Source of the DNA: Terrimicrobiaceae bacterium
Lineage (GTDB): Bacteria; Verrucomicrobiota; Verrucomicrobiia; Chthoniobacterales; Terrimicrobiaceae
NCBI GenBank assembly: GCA_018402345.1
Contig: JAGYIV010000008.1
Coordinates: forward strand, 186,001 to 250,000
DNA length: 64,000 bases
Reading direction: 5' to 3'
Every line of letters begins with the position of its first letter. The first letter of the stretch is position 1. The notes below the pieces were generated by a model that saw nothing but the letters and a program-made list of their open reading frames with translations, was not told where the DNA came from and did not search any database. Positions 22,458-31,127 of this stretch are shown here, in pieces. A program made the position numbers and the translations under genes.

Positions 22458-24140
22458 ATGAGCACCACAAGCCCCACCGTCGCCCAATACACTCTTGCCC
22501 GCCTGTCCCAACTCGGCATCAACAGAATCTTCGGCGTTCCCGGCGATTATGCTTTCTCCATCGATGACGCCGCCGAGCAGGTTCCCGGCATCCAGTGGGT
22601 CGCCTGTGCCAATGAACTCAATGCCTCGTATGCCGCCGACGGCTACGCTCGCATCCGTGGCGCAGCCATCCTCTCCACCACCTACGGCGTGGGTGAACTC
22701 TCTGCGATCAACGGCGTCATGGGCAGCAAGGCACACCGCCTCCCGGTCTTCCACCTCGTCGGCATGCCCAGCGAACGCATCCAGCACCAGGGACTGATCA
22801 CCCACCACAACCTCGGCGACACCGTCTACGACCGATTCCAGTCTCTTTCCGCCGCGGCCTGTTGCGTGAGCGCCGTGCTCACCCCCGACAATTGCATCGA
22901 CGAACTCGAGCGCGTCATCCGCGAGGCCCTGCGCCTGAGCATGCCGGCCTACATCGTCATCTCGGAAGTGCACGGCATCATGCCGGTCATCGGAACCCCC
23001 GTCACCGGCAAGCCCCTCGCATCGATCAAACGCCAGCAGAGCAACCGCAAGGAACTCGACGCCGCCGTGGCCACCATCCTCAAACGCCTCTCGGATGCCA
23101 GCAATCCCGTGGCCATCGTTACCGCCCTCACCTCGCGATATGGTGTCGCCGACCGCGCCATGGAGTTCATCAAAAAGGCGAACATCCCGGTCGCGGTCAT
23201 GCCAAACGACAAGGGCACCGTTGACGAGTCCATGCCCCAATTCATCGGCCTCTATGCCGGCGACTGGTCCAGCTCGAAGGAAGTCTGCGAAGCGGTGGCC
23301 TCGGCCGACCTCGTGCTCGATCTCGGCGGCATCGTCCAAACCGAACTCAACACTGGCCTGTGGACCAGCAATATCGATCCCTCCAAGCTGATCAGCATCC
23401 AGGACAACTGGATCAAGGCCGGCGACAAGGTGTTTCTCAGCGCCGCGCTGGACGATGTTCTCGAGGCGCTCACGGCGCAGACCGCCACACGCCCAGCCAG
23501 CACCTGGCCCAAACCGGCCCCGATGCCGCTCGTGGGCGCGGCCTCCGATGCCCTCGGCTCCGCCTCGTTCTACCCGCGCCTCCAAAAACAACTCCGCAGC
23601 GGGGACACCCTCGTGATCGAGACCGGCACTTGCATGACACATTTGAACAAACTGCTCCTGCCTGGCGGAGTTGATGCCGAGGGCCAGGGACTCTGGGGAT
23701 CGATCGGCTGGGGAACCCCCGCCTGCTTGGGCGTGGCGATGGCGAAAACATCCGGCCGCACTTGGCTTGTCACCGGCGACGGCTCGCACCAACTGACCCT
23801 AAACGAACTCGCTGTCATGGGCCGCTACGGCGTCAAACCCTGCATTTTCGTCCTTAACAACGGCATCTACGGCGTCGAGGATGTCATTAGCGAGCGCGGG
23901 CACGAATACGACAACCTCGCCCCTGTCAACTACCACCTCCTCCCGGCAGCCTTCGGGTGCAAGGGTTGGATTGTGGAAAAAGTCGCCACCGTTGCCGAAC
24001 TCGACGCCGCCCTTGAGCGCATCGCCTCGGCCGATTCCGCAGCATACATCGAAGTCATGATCCCCAACGAGGAAAGCCAACCGCTCCCCGCATCGATCAT
24101 CGAAGGCGGCTACAAACTCGAAACCCCGCCAGTCGGCTGA
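22458..24140 (+). CDS. TPP-dependent pyruvate/indolepyruvate decarboxylase family enzyme
   Basis: This 560-residue thiamine diphosphate enzyme is of the Pdc/IpdC type. Residues expected for pyruvate decarboxylases are present: Asp30 in GVPGDY, Glu53 in CANELNASYAADGYAR, and the double histidine His116-His117 in LITHHNLGDT. The C-terminal cofactor motif is GDGSHQLTLNELAVMG...LNNGIYGVE. The HH pair separates it from acetolactate synthases. It would produce acetaldehyde from pyruvate or an aldehyde from another 2-oxoacid; the substrate cannot be fixed by eye. No alcohol dehydrogenase gene is adjacent. It is divergent from pyrG (202 bases between starts) and convergent with recA. Confidence 0.85.
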   Translation: MSTTSPTVAQYTLARLSQLGINRIFGVPGDYAFSIDDAAEQVPGIQWVACANELNASYAADGYARIRGAAILSTTYGVGELSAINGVMGSKAHRLPVFHLVGMPSERIQHQGLITHHNLGDTVYDRFQSLSAAACCVSAVLTPDNCIDELERVIREALRLSMPAYIVISEVHGIMPVIGTPVTGKPLASIKRQQSNRKELDAAVATILKRLSDASNPVAIVTALTSRYGVADRAMEFIKKANIPVAVMPNDKGTVDESMPQFIGLYAGDWSSSKEVCEAVASADLVLDLGGIVQTELNTGLWTSNIDPSKLISIQDNWIKAGDKVFLSAALDDVLEALTAQTATRPASTWPKPAPMPLVGAASDALGSASFYPRLQKQLRSGDTLVIETGTCMTHLNKLLLPGGVDAEGQGLWGSIGWGTPACLGVAMAKTSGRTWLVTGDGSHQLTLNELAVMGRYGVKPCIFVLNNGIYGVEDVISERGHEYDNLAPVNYHLLPAAFGCKGWIVEKVATVAELDAALERIASADSAAYIEVMIPNEESQPLPASIIEGGYKLETPPVG

Positions 24141-24153
24141 CACCCTCCCGCCC

Positions 24154-24195
24154 GGCCGCAACTTTTTTGTCCGATCGGACAAATTTTTTGCGGCC
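24154..24195. terminator. Hairpin after the decarboxylase gene
   Basis: GGCCGCAA pairs with TTGCGGCC, and an inner TTGTCC pairs with GGACAA around a GATC tip, with T-rich internal strands between. The hairpin begins 14 bases after the decarboxylase stop and precedes the convergent recA end. It probably ends the rightward transcript, although the T runs lie inside the stem instead of after it. Confidence 0.5.
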
Positions 24196-24236
24196 CCGTC
24201 GGGTTGCCAAGCGAGCGGACGTCAGTCGAAAGCTTG

Positions 24237-24316
24237 GTAGCGGAACGTTAAAAACGTTTCGACTGGCAGGCCGAGAGAACCCGGTGCACGGGAACCGAAA
24301 GCCGTTCTGGCTTCCG
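24237..24316 (+). repeat. Dispersed repeat copy 1 (convergent intergenic)
   Basis: This element starts GTAGCGGAACGTTAAAAACG and ends with CGAAAGCCGTTCTGGCTTCC; 59 bases separate the starts of the two conserved blocks. The first block is a palindrome around ACGTT-AAA-AACGT; the second is a GAAAGCC/GGCTTC hairpin. A second copy lies inverted at 31030-31104. Both lie at junctions of converging genes. The middle ~30 bases are not conserved. Confidence 0.7.
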
Positions 24317-24348
24317 CCACAAGAATCCGAAGAACTGCCGCCGGAGCT

Positions 24349-25371
24349 TCAGGCCTTGTTCAGGTGGGCGAGGACTTCGGCCTCGATATCGGCGTAGATT
24401 GCAGCGTCGGCTTTGAGGACTTCCTTGGCGGCGTCGCGGCCTTGGGCGAGTTGGCTGCCCTTGTAGCTGATCCAGGAACCGCGTTTTTCAACGACGCCTT
24501 TTTCAAGGGCGAGGTCGAGGAGCGAACCGGTGTTGGAGATGCCCTCGTTATACATGATGTCAAATTCCGCCTCGGTGAAGGGCGGGGCGACCTTGTTTTT
24601 GACGACCTTTATTTTGGTGCGGTTTCCAGAGACACCGCCATCGCCATTTTTGATCGCCCCGATGCGGCGGATGTCGATGCGGATGCTCGAGTAGAATTTG
24701 AGGGCCTTGCCGCCGGGAGTCGTCTCGGGGTTACCGAACATGACGCCGATTTTTTCGCGAATTTGGTTGGTGAAAAGGCAGATGGTGTTTGCCTTCGAGA
24801 TGAACGAGGTGAGTTTGCGGAGAGCGTTGCTCATGAGGCGGGCCTGGGCACCGACCACAGCGTCGCCAATCTCACCTTCGAGTTCGGATTTCGTGACGAG
24901 CGCCGCCACGGAGTCGAGCACGATGATATCCATGGCGTTCGAGCGGACGAGCGTTTCGCAAATGCGGAGGGCCTCCTCGCCCGAACTGGGCTGGGAAACA
25001 AGGAGTTCGTCAAGGTTCACGCCGAGCTTGCGGGCGTAGTTCGGGTCGAGCGCGTGCTCGACGTCGATGAACGCCGCGAGGCCGCCGAGTTTCTGTGCCT
25101 GCGCGATGGCGGTGAGCGTGAGCGTCGTTTTGCCAGAGCTTTCCGGGCCGTAGATTTCAATGATGCGCCCGCGGGGAAACCCGCCCACGCCGAGCGCGCG
25201 GTCGATCATGATATTGCCGGTCGGGATGCTTTCGACTGGGGAGACGGTGGCGTCGCCAAGGCGGCGAATCGCTTCGCTGCCGTAGTCTTTTTCGATTTGT
25301 TGGAGGGCGAGGTCGAGGTTCTTGAGGCGCGCGGCCTGAGCTTTGTCGGTGTTGTCGTCGGATTTTGCCAT
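24349..25371 (-). CDS. recA: Recombinase A
   Basis: This 340-residue protein forms ATP-dependent filaments on single-stranded DNA, pairs homologous strands and activates the SOS response. Walker A GPESSGKT is at residues 75-82. The catalytic glutamate region [12 protein letters not shown], Walker [11 protein letters not shown], loop L1/L2 region with [17 protein letters not shown], and the [11 protein letters not shown] segment are all intact. Start 25371 ([12 protein letters not shown]) is the family-like start; the upstream in-frame extension is proline/arginine-rich noise. It is divergent from the uracil-DNA glycosylase gene with 116 bases between; no SOS-box-like palindrome is evident there. 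Confidence 0.98.
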   Translation of the reverse strand: MAKSDDNTDKAQAARLKNLDLALQQIEKDYGSEAIRRLGDATVSPVESIPTGNIMIDRALGVGGFPRGRIIEIYGPESSGKTTLTLTAIAQAQKLGGLAAFIDVEHALDPNYARKLGVNLDELLVSQPSSGEEALRICETLVRSNAMDIIVLDSVAALVTKSELEGEIGDAVVGAQARLMSNALRKLTSFISKANTICLFTNQIREKIGVMFGNPETTPGGKALKFYSSIRIDIRRIGAIKNGDGGVSGNRTKIKVVKNKVAPPFTEAEFDIMYNEGISNTGSLLDLALEKGVVEKRGSWISYKGSQLAQGRDAAKEVLKADAAIYADIEAEVLAHLNKA

Positions 25372-25487
25372 GGTGAGAAAAAAGGTGGCATGAGTATGGC
25401 GGGCGGGCCTCGGCGGTAAAACAAAATTCCTCGCCGCCGCAGCAAAATCTGGCCCGATCCGGTGCCCTCTGCTACTTCCCTGCGCCC

Positions 25488-26288
25488 ATGAGCGATGTTT
25501 TCCATCAGGCCCTCGCACAAACCCTCCCCATGCTTGAGGAAATCCGCGACGGGATCAAACCGCCGCCCGCCGCCTCGGGCAAGGCCCTGCGAAAACTGCT
25601 GAAGGAGGTTGCCGCCCAAGGGGTGTCAACGCCCCCGCAGGAAGCCGCAGAGGCTTCTCCTCAGCGTGTCTGGACATGGGAAGAACTCGAGAAGGCTGTG
25701 AAGGGGTGTGAAAAGTGCCGGCATTTGGTCAAGTCGCGCACCCAGGTGGTCTTCGGGGTCGGGAATCGCAAGGCGGACCTCATGTTTGTCGGCGAGGCGC
25801 CGGGTGCGGACGAGGACGAGCAGGGCGAACCCTTTGTCGGCAGGGCCGGCCAGTTGTTGACGAAGATCATCGAGGCGATGGGGTTCACGAGGGACGATAT
25901 TTTCATCGCCAATGTGCTGAAATGCCGCCCCGACATGCCCGAAGGGGAGTCCGGCAACCGCAAACCGCGTCCCGCGGAAATGGCGACTTGCCTGCCGTGG
26001 CTGCGCGAGCAGATCGGACTTGTCCAACCAAAGGCAATCGTCGCGCTTGGCGCCACGGCGGCCGAGGGGTTGCTGGGCGAGACACGGCCGATGCGGGAAC
26101 TGCGCGGCGCGTGGCTGGCCTTCGGCGAGGTGCCCGTCATGGTGACCTACCACCCCGCTTACCTGCTCAGGAACCAGTCGATCACCGAAAAACGTAAGGT
26201 CTGGGAGGACATGCTGCTGGTGTTAAAAAAACTAGGCCACCCGATCAGCGCGAAGCAGGAGCGGTATTTTACCCAGCCAGCACCTTAG
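25488..26288 (+). CDS. Family 4 uracil-DNA glycosylase
   Basis: This 266-residue enzyme excises uracil from DNA. It has the family 4 signature [17 protein letters not shown] (residues 102-118) and the four cysteines of a 4Fe-4S cluster (Cys74, Cys77, Cys146, Cys168). The second active-site motif is [10 protein letters not shown] near residue 220. The N-terminal ~60 residues are a charged, proline-containing extension common in this group. It opens a rightward operon with the acyltransferase gene six bases downstream, and is divergent from recA, another DNA-repair gene. Confidence 0.93.
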   Translation: MSDVFHQALAQTLPMLEEIRDGIKPPPAASGKALRKLLKEVAAQGVSTPPQEAAEASPQRVWTWEELEKAVKGCEKCRHLVKSRTQVVFGVGNRKADLMFVGEAPGADEDEQGEPFVGRAGQLLTKIIEAMGFTRDDIFIANVLKCRPDMPEGESGNRKPRPAEMATCLPWLREQIGLVQPKAIVALGATAAEGLLGETRPMRELRGAWLAFGEVPVMVTYHPAYLLRNQSITEKRKVWEDMLLVLKKLGHPISAKQERYFTQPAP

Positions 26289-26293
26289 CCACC

Positions 26294-26998
26294 ATGTTCC
26301 GCGCCGCGTTCCACAGGGTGTTCTACCACGTGGTGGTCACTGGCCTCCGCTGGTTCCTTCATTTTGGATCGCGCACCACCCTGCGCGTCTATGGAACAAT
26401 CCCAAAGGGGGCGTGTGTCATGGTGTCGAACCACATCAGCCACTTCGACCCGCCGTTTTTAAGCGGTTGGCTGCCGCGAAAGATCGATTGGATCGCGATG
26501 GCGGAGTTGTTCGGCGCGTCGTGGTCGCGGGCGGTGTTCACCTGGCTCGATGTGATTCCCGTGGATAGGACAGGCGATGACCGCACAGCGCTGCGTCATG
26601 CGCTCAGGCGACTGGAACTGGGACGAATGATCGGCGTGTTTCCCGAGGGGGGCATCCGCGACGGAGTGCGCTCGATCCTCTCGGGGGCGGAAATGCGCGA
26701 AGGCGCGTTTCTGCTGGCGACAAAAGCCGGTTGCCCGGTTGTGCCGGTCGTGATTCTCGGCAGCGAGCGGCTTTACAACGCGAAAAACTGGCTCCCTTGG
26801 CGGCGGGCGAGGGTTTACATCGCCGTGGGCGATCCGGTGGAGCCACTTGCGGGAGCCGGTCGTGGAGCGGCGCGCGGGCGCTTGCGAGACGACACAGCGG
26901 CGGCATTGGTCGCGTTGAAGGATCGATTGATGGCCGACTGCGGGCTCGCAGAGGACGATCTCCCCCACTCCCCGCAGGAACGCATGCGCGAGCCATGA
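26294..26998 (+). CDS. plsC: Lysophospholipid acyltransferase (PlsC-like)
   Basis: This 234-residue membrane-associated acyltransferase shows the NHISHFD block (HX4D catalytic motif, His47 and Asp52) and FPEGG near residue 115, which binds the phosphate of the acceptor. It probably acylates 1-acyl-glycerol-3-phosphate at the cytoplasmic membrane to make phosphatidate. The length is typical for bacterial PlsC. It lies six bases after the glycosylase gene and its stop overlaps the next start (ATGA). The exact acceptor lipid is inferred from the family, not seen. Confidence 0.88.
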   Translation: MFRAAFHRVFYHVVVTGLRWFLHFGSRTTLRVYGTIPKGACVMVSNHISHFDPPFLSGWLPRKIDWIAMAELFGASWSRAVFTWLDVIPVDRTGDDRTALRHALRRLELGRMIGVFPEGGIRDGVRSILSGAEMREGAFLLATKAGCPVVPVVILGSERLYNAKNWLPWRRARVYIAVGDPVEPLAGAGRGAARGRLRDDTAAALVALKDRLMADCGLAEDDLPHSPQERMREP

Positions 26999-27957
26999 AG
27001 GGGATTTACGAGCGCTCACTCGCTTGGATGGTCGACGGGGCGATGTGCAACATGATGCATCTCGTCCAATGGCGGCGGCGGGCCGACACCTGCACTCCGG
27101 GCGCGTTGGATGACTACCTTGCGCAGTGCGCCTCGATGGAGCGCGAGGATTTTTTTGAGATGCCACCTGTAAAGAACCCGGTTTTCGGCGATGGGTGGAT
27201 CGAGTGGGAAAGCCCCAGGCCGAGCGGACACGCGGAAAACGATCGTGTGCATGTGCGGCACTATCCGGCGGAGAAAACCGGCGCGCCGACCGTGTTGATC
27301 CTCCATGCCTTGATGAGCGCGAGCGATATCGGCTACCGCCGCCTTGCGTCTTGGTTCAACGCCCGCGGGTGGGGAGTCGTCTTTCCTCACCTGCCATATC
27401 ACTACTCGCGCACACCAGCGCGAACCATGAATGGCGAGTTAGCCGTCACTGCGAACCTTGTGCGCAACGCCGAGGGGATCAGGCAGGCGGTGGTCGAACT
27501 GCGGCAGTTGATGGACCTGCTGCGGGCGCGTGGCACTGGGGAGTTTGGATTGCTGGGGACGAGCTACGGGGGCTGGAATGGCGCCCTGCTGTCGTTTTTG
27601 GAGCCGGGCTTCCGGTTTCTCGCCCTGATCCAACCGATCGTGAACACCAAGAAGGCTGTGTGGGAAAGCCCCGGCTCGGCCATGATGCGGCGCGCGTTGC
27701 GGGCGAAGGGCCACCTGCCCGGCAACACACGCCAACTCGAGCATCTCGGCTCGCCGCTCCACGGCATCCCGCTCTGCGATCCGGCCTTCATCGTGGTCAC
27801 CGGCGGCGTTTATGACAGAATCTCTCCGATCACCGATCTCGAGGAACTTGTGGCGCGTTGGAGGGGCGCGGAATTGCTGCGGTCGCGGCAGGGCCACTTC
27901 GGCTACAGGGCCCTCAGGGACACCATGGAGCGGGTGGAGAAATTGGTGGGGGGTTGA
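26995..27957 (+). CDS. Alpha/beta hydrolase family protein
   Basis: This 320-residue protein has the alpha/beta-hydrolase nucleophile elbow GTSYGG (Ser190) after a Rossmann-like strand (TVLILHALMSASD, oxyanion region near residue 104). The acid and base are plausibly the Asp in VVTGGVYDRISP and the His in RQGHFGYRALRD near the C-terminus. It is probably cytoplasmic; no signal peptide is visible. The ATGA overlap with plsC suggests a coupled role in lipid or ester metabolism, which is inference. Substrate unknown. Confidence 0.75.
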   Translation: MKGIYERSLAWMVDGAMCNMMHLVQWRRRADTCTPGALDDYLAQCASMEREDFFEMPPVKNPVFGDGWIEWESPRPSGHAENDRVHVRHYPAEKTGAPTVLILHALMSASDIGYRRLASWFNARGWGVVFPHLPYHYSRTPARTMNGELAVTANLVRNAEGIRQAVVELRQLMDLLRARGTGEFGLLGTSYGGWNGALLSFLEPGFRFLALIQPIVNTKKAVWESPGSAMMRRALRAKGHLPGNTRQLEHLGSPLHGIPLCDPAFIVVTGGVYDRISPITDLEELVARWRGAELLRSRQGHFGYRALRDTMERVEKLVGG

Positions 27958-28000
27958 GGCGGGCCTTGCGCCGACCGAGAAAAGACATCATGTCTTGCCT

Positions 28001-28492
28001 ATGAGATTCTATTCCTTTGCGCTCGTCCTGTTGCTTTCCGCCGCCTCCCTCGGCGCTCAGGAGGGGAAGAAACGTCTGGTCTTTCCAACGTCCCCGCAGC
28101 CCGCCCCGGAGGATGCCTCGGCCAAAGGCCCTGCAGCGACGATCGACCGGTTTTTCGCGTTTCTCAAGGAGGGGAAGCTGGACGAGGCGTATTCGGATTT
28201 GTCGAAGATCATCAATATTCCCGGCCGCCCCGAGAGCGCGAAGGAATTCAAGGAGCGCACCCAGGCGGCGATCGACAATTTCGGGCCGGTGACAGGCTAT
28301 GAGGTGGTTGACTCGATGAGCGTCGGCAAAGCGCTGCACCGGCAGACCTGCGTGTCGCTGAACGAGGACAGCCCTCTGCGCTGGCGGTTTTATTTCTACC
28401 GCAACGGCGGCGAGTGGAAGCTGATCGACCTGAGGGTGGACGACGGCATCGTCGATCTCTTCGAGGAAGTCTCCCGCGCACGCCAGCGGTAG
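28001..28492 (+). CDS. Exported protein of unknown function
   Basis: This 163-residue protein has a clear signal peptide (MRFYSFALVLLLSAASLGAQ, cleavage likely after SLGA). The mature part contains a helix-rich segment (TIDRFFAFLKEGKLDEAY) and an NTF2-like ending (WRFYFYRNGGEWKLIDLRVD). The overall pattern is like small periplasmic NTF2/DUF4019-type proteins, but I do not recognise the family with certainty. It lies 43 bases after the hydrolase and ten bases before the YdbH-like gene, so it is likely part of the envelope operon. Confidence 0.65.
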   Translation: MRFYSFALVLLLSAASLGAQEGKKRLVFPTSPQPAPEDASAKGPAATIDRFFAFLKEGKLDEAYSDLSKIINIPGRPESAKEFKERTQAAIDNFGPVTGYEVVDSMSVGKALHRQTCVSLNEDSPLRWRFYFYRNGGEWKLIDLRVDDGIVDLFEEVSRARQR

Positions 28493-28502
28493 GGGGTCTC
28501 CC

Positions 28503-30506
28503 ATGGCTGTGAATCTGCCGAGGGCGAAGAGGCGGTTCCCGACATATTGGGTGCTGTCTGCCGCTGCGGTGTTGATCGTCACAACTGGCGCGGCGCTGTA
28601 TTGGTTGTCTTCCGTGGACCTCACTCCGGTCGCCAGGCAGGCGTTGAAAACATCTCTGCCCGGCGCGCAGGTCGATGTGCAGGACGTGCGAATGGACGCC
28701 CCGGGCGAATTGGTTTTTTCCAACCTCGTGATCGCGGATCCTGTGACCGGCCGTGAATTGGTGCGCCTCGAACGGGGGAAGGCGGTGTTCGGCTTCGAGG
28801 ATCTTGCCCGCCGGCAAATCGGCGAATTGCGCCTGGAGAACCCGCTGGTGCGGATCTCGCCGGGCTGGTCGGGGGTGCTTCCGGAAATGGAGGCGGCCGG
28901 CGCGCCGCTGGCGATCCGCCGTATCGTCTGCGATTTCGGGCAAGTTATCTACGAGGGGGCCGGGATGCCAACGGTGCGCGCGAACTTCAGCCTGGACTGG
29001 TCGGATGTCAGCTCGGCGAAAACCGATTCGGTGGAGTTGGTGTTGTGGGATGTGCAGGCTTCCGCCACGGGAGCAGATCGGCCGTTTCTGGTGCTCGACC
29101 TGGCAAGAATCTCGGGCGCGCCGGCCGAGATGTTCGGGAAGTTCGAGTTGCGCTCGGTCGATGTAAAAGGCGGCTTGCTCGCCTTGGGATCCGCCCTCGA
29201 GCAACTGACAGCAGCCAGAGGAAAGATTCCTTCACAAAGCGATACCGGAGGAGCTGCCGCCATGTGGAGGATCGGTTCTGTTGGAATCAGTGGCCTGAAA
29301 GCGTTTCTCGGAAACAACGCTTGGCAGGATTCCGGCGATGCGACGTTTTACATCAATACCCTTCTCGCCGACCTCTCGCCCGCGGAGATGACGAGGGAAC
29401 TTGGCGGAACGATGCAGACCGTCGAACTCGCCGACATCCTCGTGCCCTCCCCCATCGATCCGTTCACCCACGTGCTGACGCTGCGAAGCGTGTTCCTCGG
29501 GTTCACACTGGCCGGCATCCTTCGCTCGGAGCTTGAGGAGGTGAAAATCCTGCACCCCGTCGTCCATGTCGGGGAGGACTTGTTTCTCTACATGGAAGAG
29601 GCACGCAATCGCTTCGGAGGCGATATGAAAAGCGGCGCCGGGCCGGGCTGGAAAATCCAGCGGCTCGAAGTGGCCTTCGGCAGCCTCGTTGTGGGAGGCG
29701 CCGGTGGACGACAATACGGCTTGCCGCTGAATTTCCACACCACCGCCGAAAATGTCGCGCTGAACGACCTGGCCTCGCTCTCGTTGAAAGGAGGCTTGGA
29801 AATCCCGGCGCACGAATACAAATTCCCCGCCTACCAGATCGAGTTCGAGACCAAGCCCGGCGAACTGTTGTTTTCCCATCCTCCGGACAATGGCGTCGAG
29901 AACATCGTCGGCACCGTGGGAATCTCCAAATTGCGTTGGCGCCAATATGTCGCTGAGGACGCGTGGGTCTCCGCAACCTTCGACCGAAGCGGCATCCATG
30001 CCAAATTCGGTGGCTTGATCTACTCGGGCATCATCGGCGGCGGCCTGAGCTTTTTCTTCGAGGACGCCTCGCCGTGGATCGGATGGTTCAGCGGCACCGC
30101 GATCGACCTCAAGAGCCTCACTGATGTCATCGCGCCCGAGAATTTCAGCTTGAGCGGACCGCTGGATATTGTGCTCCAGACAAACGCCCGCGCCCGCGAG
30201 ATCGACCGGATCGCGGGAACCTACAGCGCGCCGGAACCCGGCCGCATGGAAATCCGCAAGATCGACGACCTGCTGGCGCGCATTCCAGAGGAATGGTCGG
30301 GCCTCAAGAAAAGCGCCATGCGCGTGGCCCTCGAGAACCTGCGCGATTTCGACTACGACAGCGGCGGCGGGAGATTGTCCTTCGCCGGCGGGCAGGGCGT
30401 GCTCGACTTGAAGTTGCAAGGCCCGCTCGGTTCCCGCAAATTCACAGTAAATCTCCATGCCGACGGTGCCCCATCGAATCCGCCTGGCGAGACCTTGTCA
30501 CCATGA
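28503..30506 (+). CDS. YdbH-like (AsmA-like) inter-membrane lipid transport protein
   Basis: This 667-residue protein has one N-terminal membrane anchor (WVLSAAAVLIVTTGAALYWL, residues 16-35) and a long beta-rich periplasmic body, the design of AsmA-like bridges that move phospholipids between membranes. The C-terminal part (LIYSGIIGGGLSFFFE near residue 505, FDYDSGGGRLSF near 615) resembles the dicarboxylate-transport-type domain of YdbH. The call rests largely on the next gene, a YnbE-YdbL fusion whose start overlaps this stop (ATGA), reproducing the YdbH-YnbE-YdbL trio. It is shorter than E. coli YdbH (879). Confidence 0.7.
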   Translation: MAVNLPRAKRRFPTYWVLSAAAVLIVTTGAALYWLSSVDLTPVARQALKTSLPGAQVDVQDVRMDAPGELVFSNLVIADPVTGRELVRLERGKAVFGFEDLARRQIGELRLENPLVRISPGWSGVLPEMEAAGAPLAIRRIVCDFGQVIYEGAGMPTVRANFSLDWSDVSSAKTDSVELVLWDVQASATGADRPFLVLDLARISGAPAEMFGKFELRSVDVKGGLLALGSALEQLTAARGKIPSQSDTGGAAAMWRIGSVGISGLKAFLGNNAWQDSGDATFYINTLLADLSPAEMTRELGGTMQTVELADILVPSPIDPFTHVLTLRSVFLGFTLAGILRSELEEVKILHPVVHVGEDLFLYMEEARNRFGGDMKSGAGPGWKIQRLEVAFGSLVVGGAGGRQYGLPLNFHTTAENVALNDLASLSLKGGLEIPAHEYKFPAYQIEFETKPGELLFSHPPDNGVENIVGTVGISKLRWRQYVAEDAWVSATFDRSGIHAKFGGLIYSGIIGGGLSFFFEDASPWIGWFSGTAIDLKSLTDVIAPENFSLSGPLDIVLQTNARAREIDRIAGTYSAPEPGRMEIRKIDDLLARIPEEWSGLKKSAMRVALENLRDFDYDSGGGRLSFAGGQGVLDLKLQGPLGSRKFTVNLHADGAPSNPPGETLSP

Positions 30507-31000
30507 TGAAACACCTGAGCCCGATTTCGGCAGCACTCCTTCTTTCCTCGTGCGCCACACCGACAGTCAATCTCTCCACCCCGGAACCCGTGAAGGTGGA
30601 AATCGACATGCGAATCGATGTGTATCAGCACTCCGGAGAGCAAACCGAAAAAACGGACTCCGCCAAACCGGCAGCAGATCCCGCCACCACCCGCCGCAAC
30701 CGCATGACGGAGGTTCAGGCCTTGAAAAACTCCCGCGTCGCTGGCGAGGGCGGCGATGGACTCCTGTCACTCCGCGTCGATCCCCCGGGCGATTACGGCG
30801 ACTGGGCAAGAGCCACGGTGAGCGCGGAAAACGCCGATCGCATGGCGCTCATGAAAGCCGAAGCCGCCAGGCTCAAGGTGCCACTCACGGACATTCAGAA
30901 AAAGCAGGCCGCCATGGCCCAAAAGATGGCCTTCAACGACGAGTGGATCGAAGTCGAAAATGACAACGGCCTCCGGGAGTGGATCCAGAAATCGGAATAA
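30503..31000 (+). CDS. YnbE-YdbL (DUF1318) fusion lipoprotein
   Basis: This 165-residue lipoprotein has a signal peptide ending LLLSSC (lipobox, Cys near residue 22). Residues 22-55 resemble YnbE (CATPTVNLSTPEPVKVEIDM), the small outer-membrane lipoprotein that docks YdbH. After a Thr/Arg-rich linker, residues ~70-165 resemble YdbL/DUF1318 (MTEVQALKNSRVAGEGGDGLL, then IQKKQAAMAQKM). In E. coli these are separate proteins acting with YdbH in lipid transport. The ATGA overlap with the YdbH-like gene supports the same function. A second ATG three bases on (30506) could also start it. Confidence 0.75.
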   Translation: MMKHLSPISAALLLSSCATPTVNLSTPEPVKVEIDMRIDVYQHSGEQTEKTDSAKPAADPATTRRNRMTEVQALKNSRVAGEGGDGLLSLRVDPPGDYGDWARATVSAENADRMALMKAEAARLKVPLTDIQKKQAAMAQKMAFNDEWIEVENDNGLREWIQKSE

Positions 31001-31029
31001 AATATCCCCGTAGCAAAATCCCGTAGCAG

Positions 31030-31104
31030 AAGCCGGATCGGCTTTCGACCGCCACTGACCTCGCCACACCTCCCACCCTCGAAACGTTTTCAACGTTCCG
31101 CTAC
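31030..31104 (-). repeat. Dispersed repeat copy 2 (convergent intergenic)
   Basis: Read on the minus strand this begins GTAGCGGAACGTTGAAAACG and ends with CGAAAGCCGATCCGGCTTCT, matching the element at 24237-24316, with 57 instead of 59 bases between block starts. It occupies the gap between the end of the YnbE-YdbL gene (31000) and the stop of the SUMF1 gene (31128). Two further CCCGTAGC words lie beside it at 31008-31026. Confidence 0.7.
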
Positions 31105-31127
31105 GGGCCAGAACGCAGGAGGAGATT

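Noticed and set aside
25372-25487. Possible SOS/LexA box between recA and the uracil-DNA glycosylase
   Set aside because: No CTG-N10-CAG or GAAC/GTTC palindrome is present. The region is GC-rich without a clear symmetric motif.
26731-26994. N-terminal extension of the alpha/beta hydrolase
   Set aside because: It lies inside plsC in another frame and is Arg/Gly-rich. The ATG at 26995 in an ATGA overlap gives the natural start.
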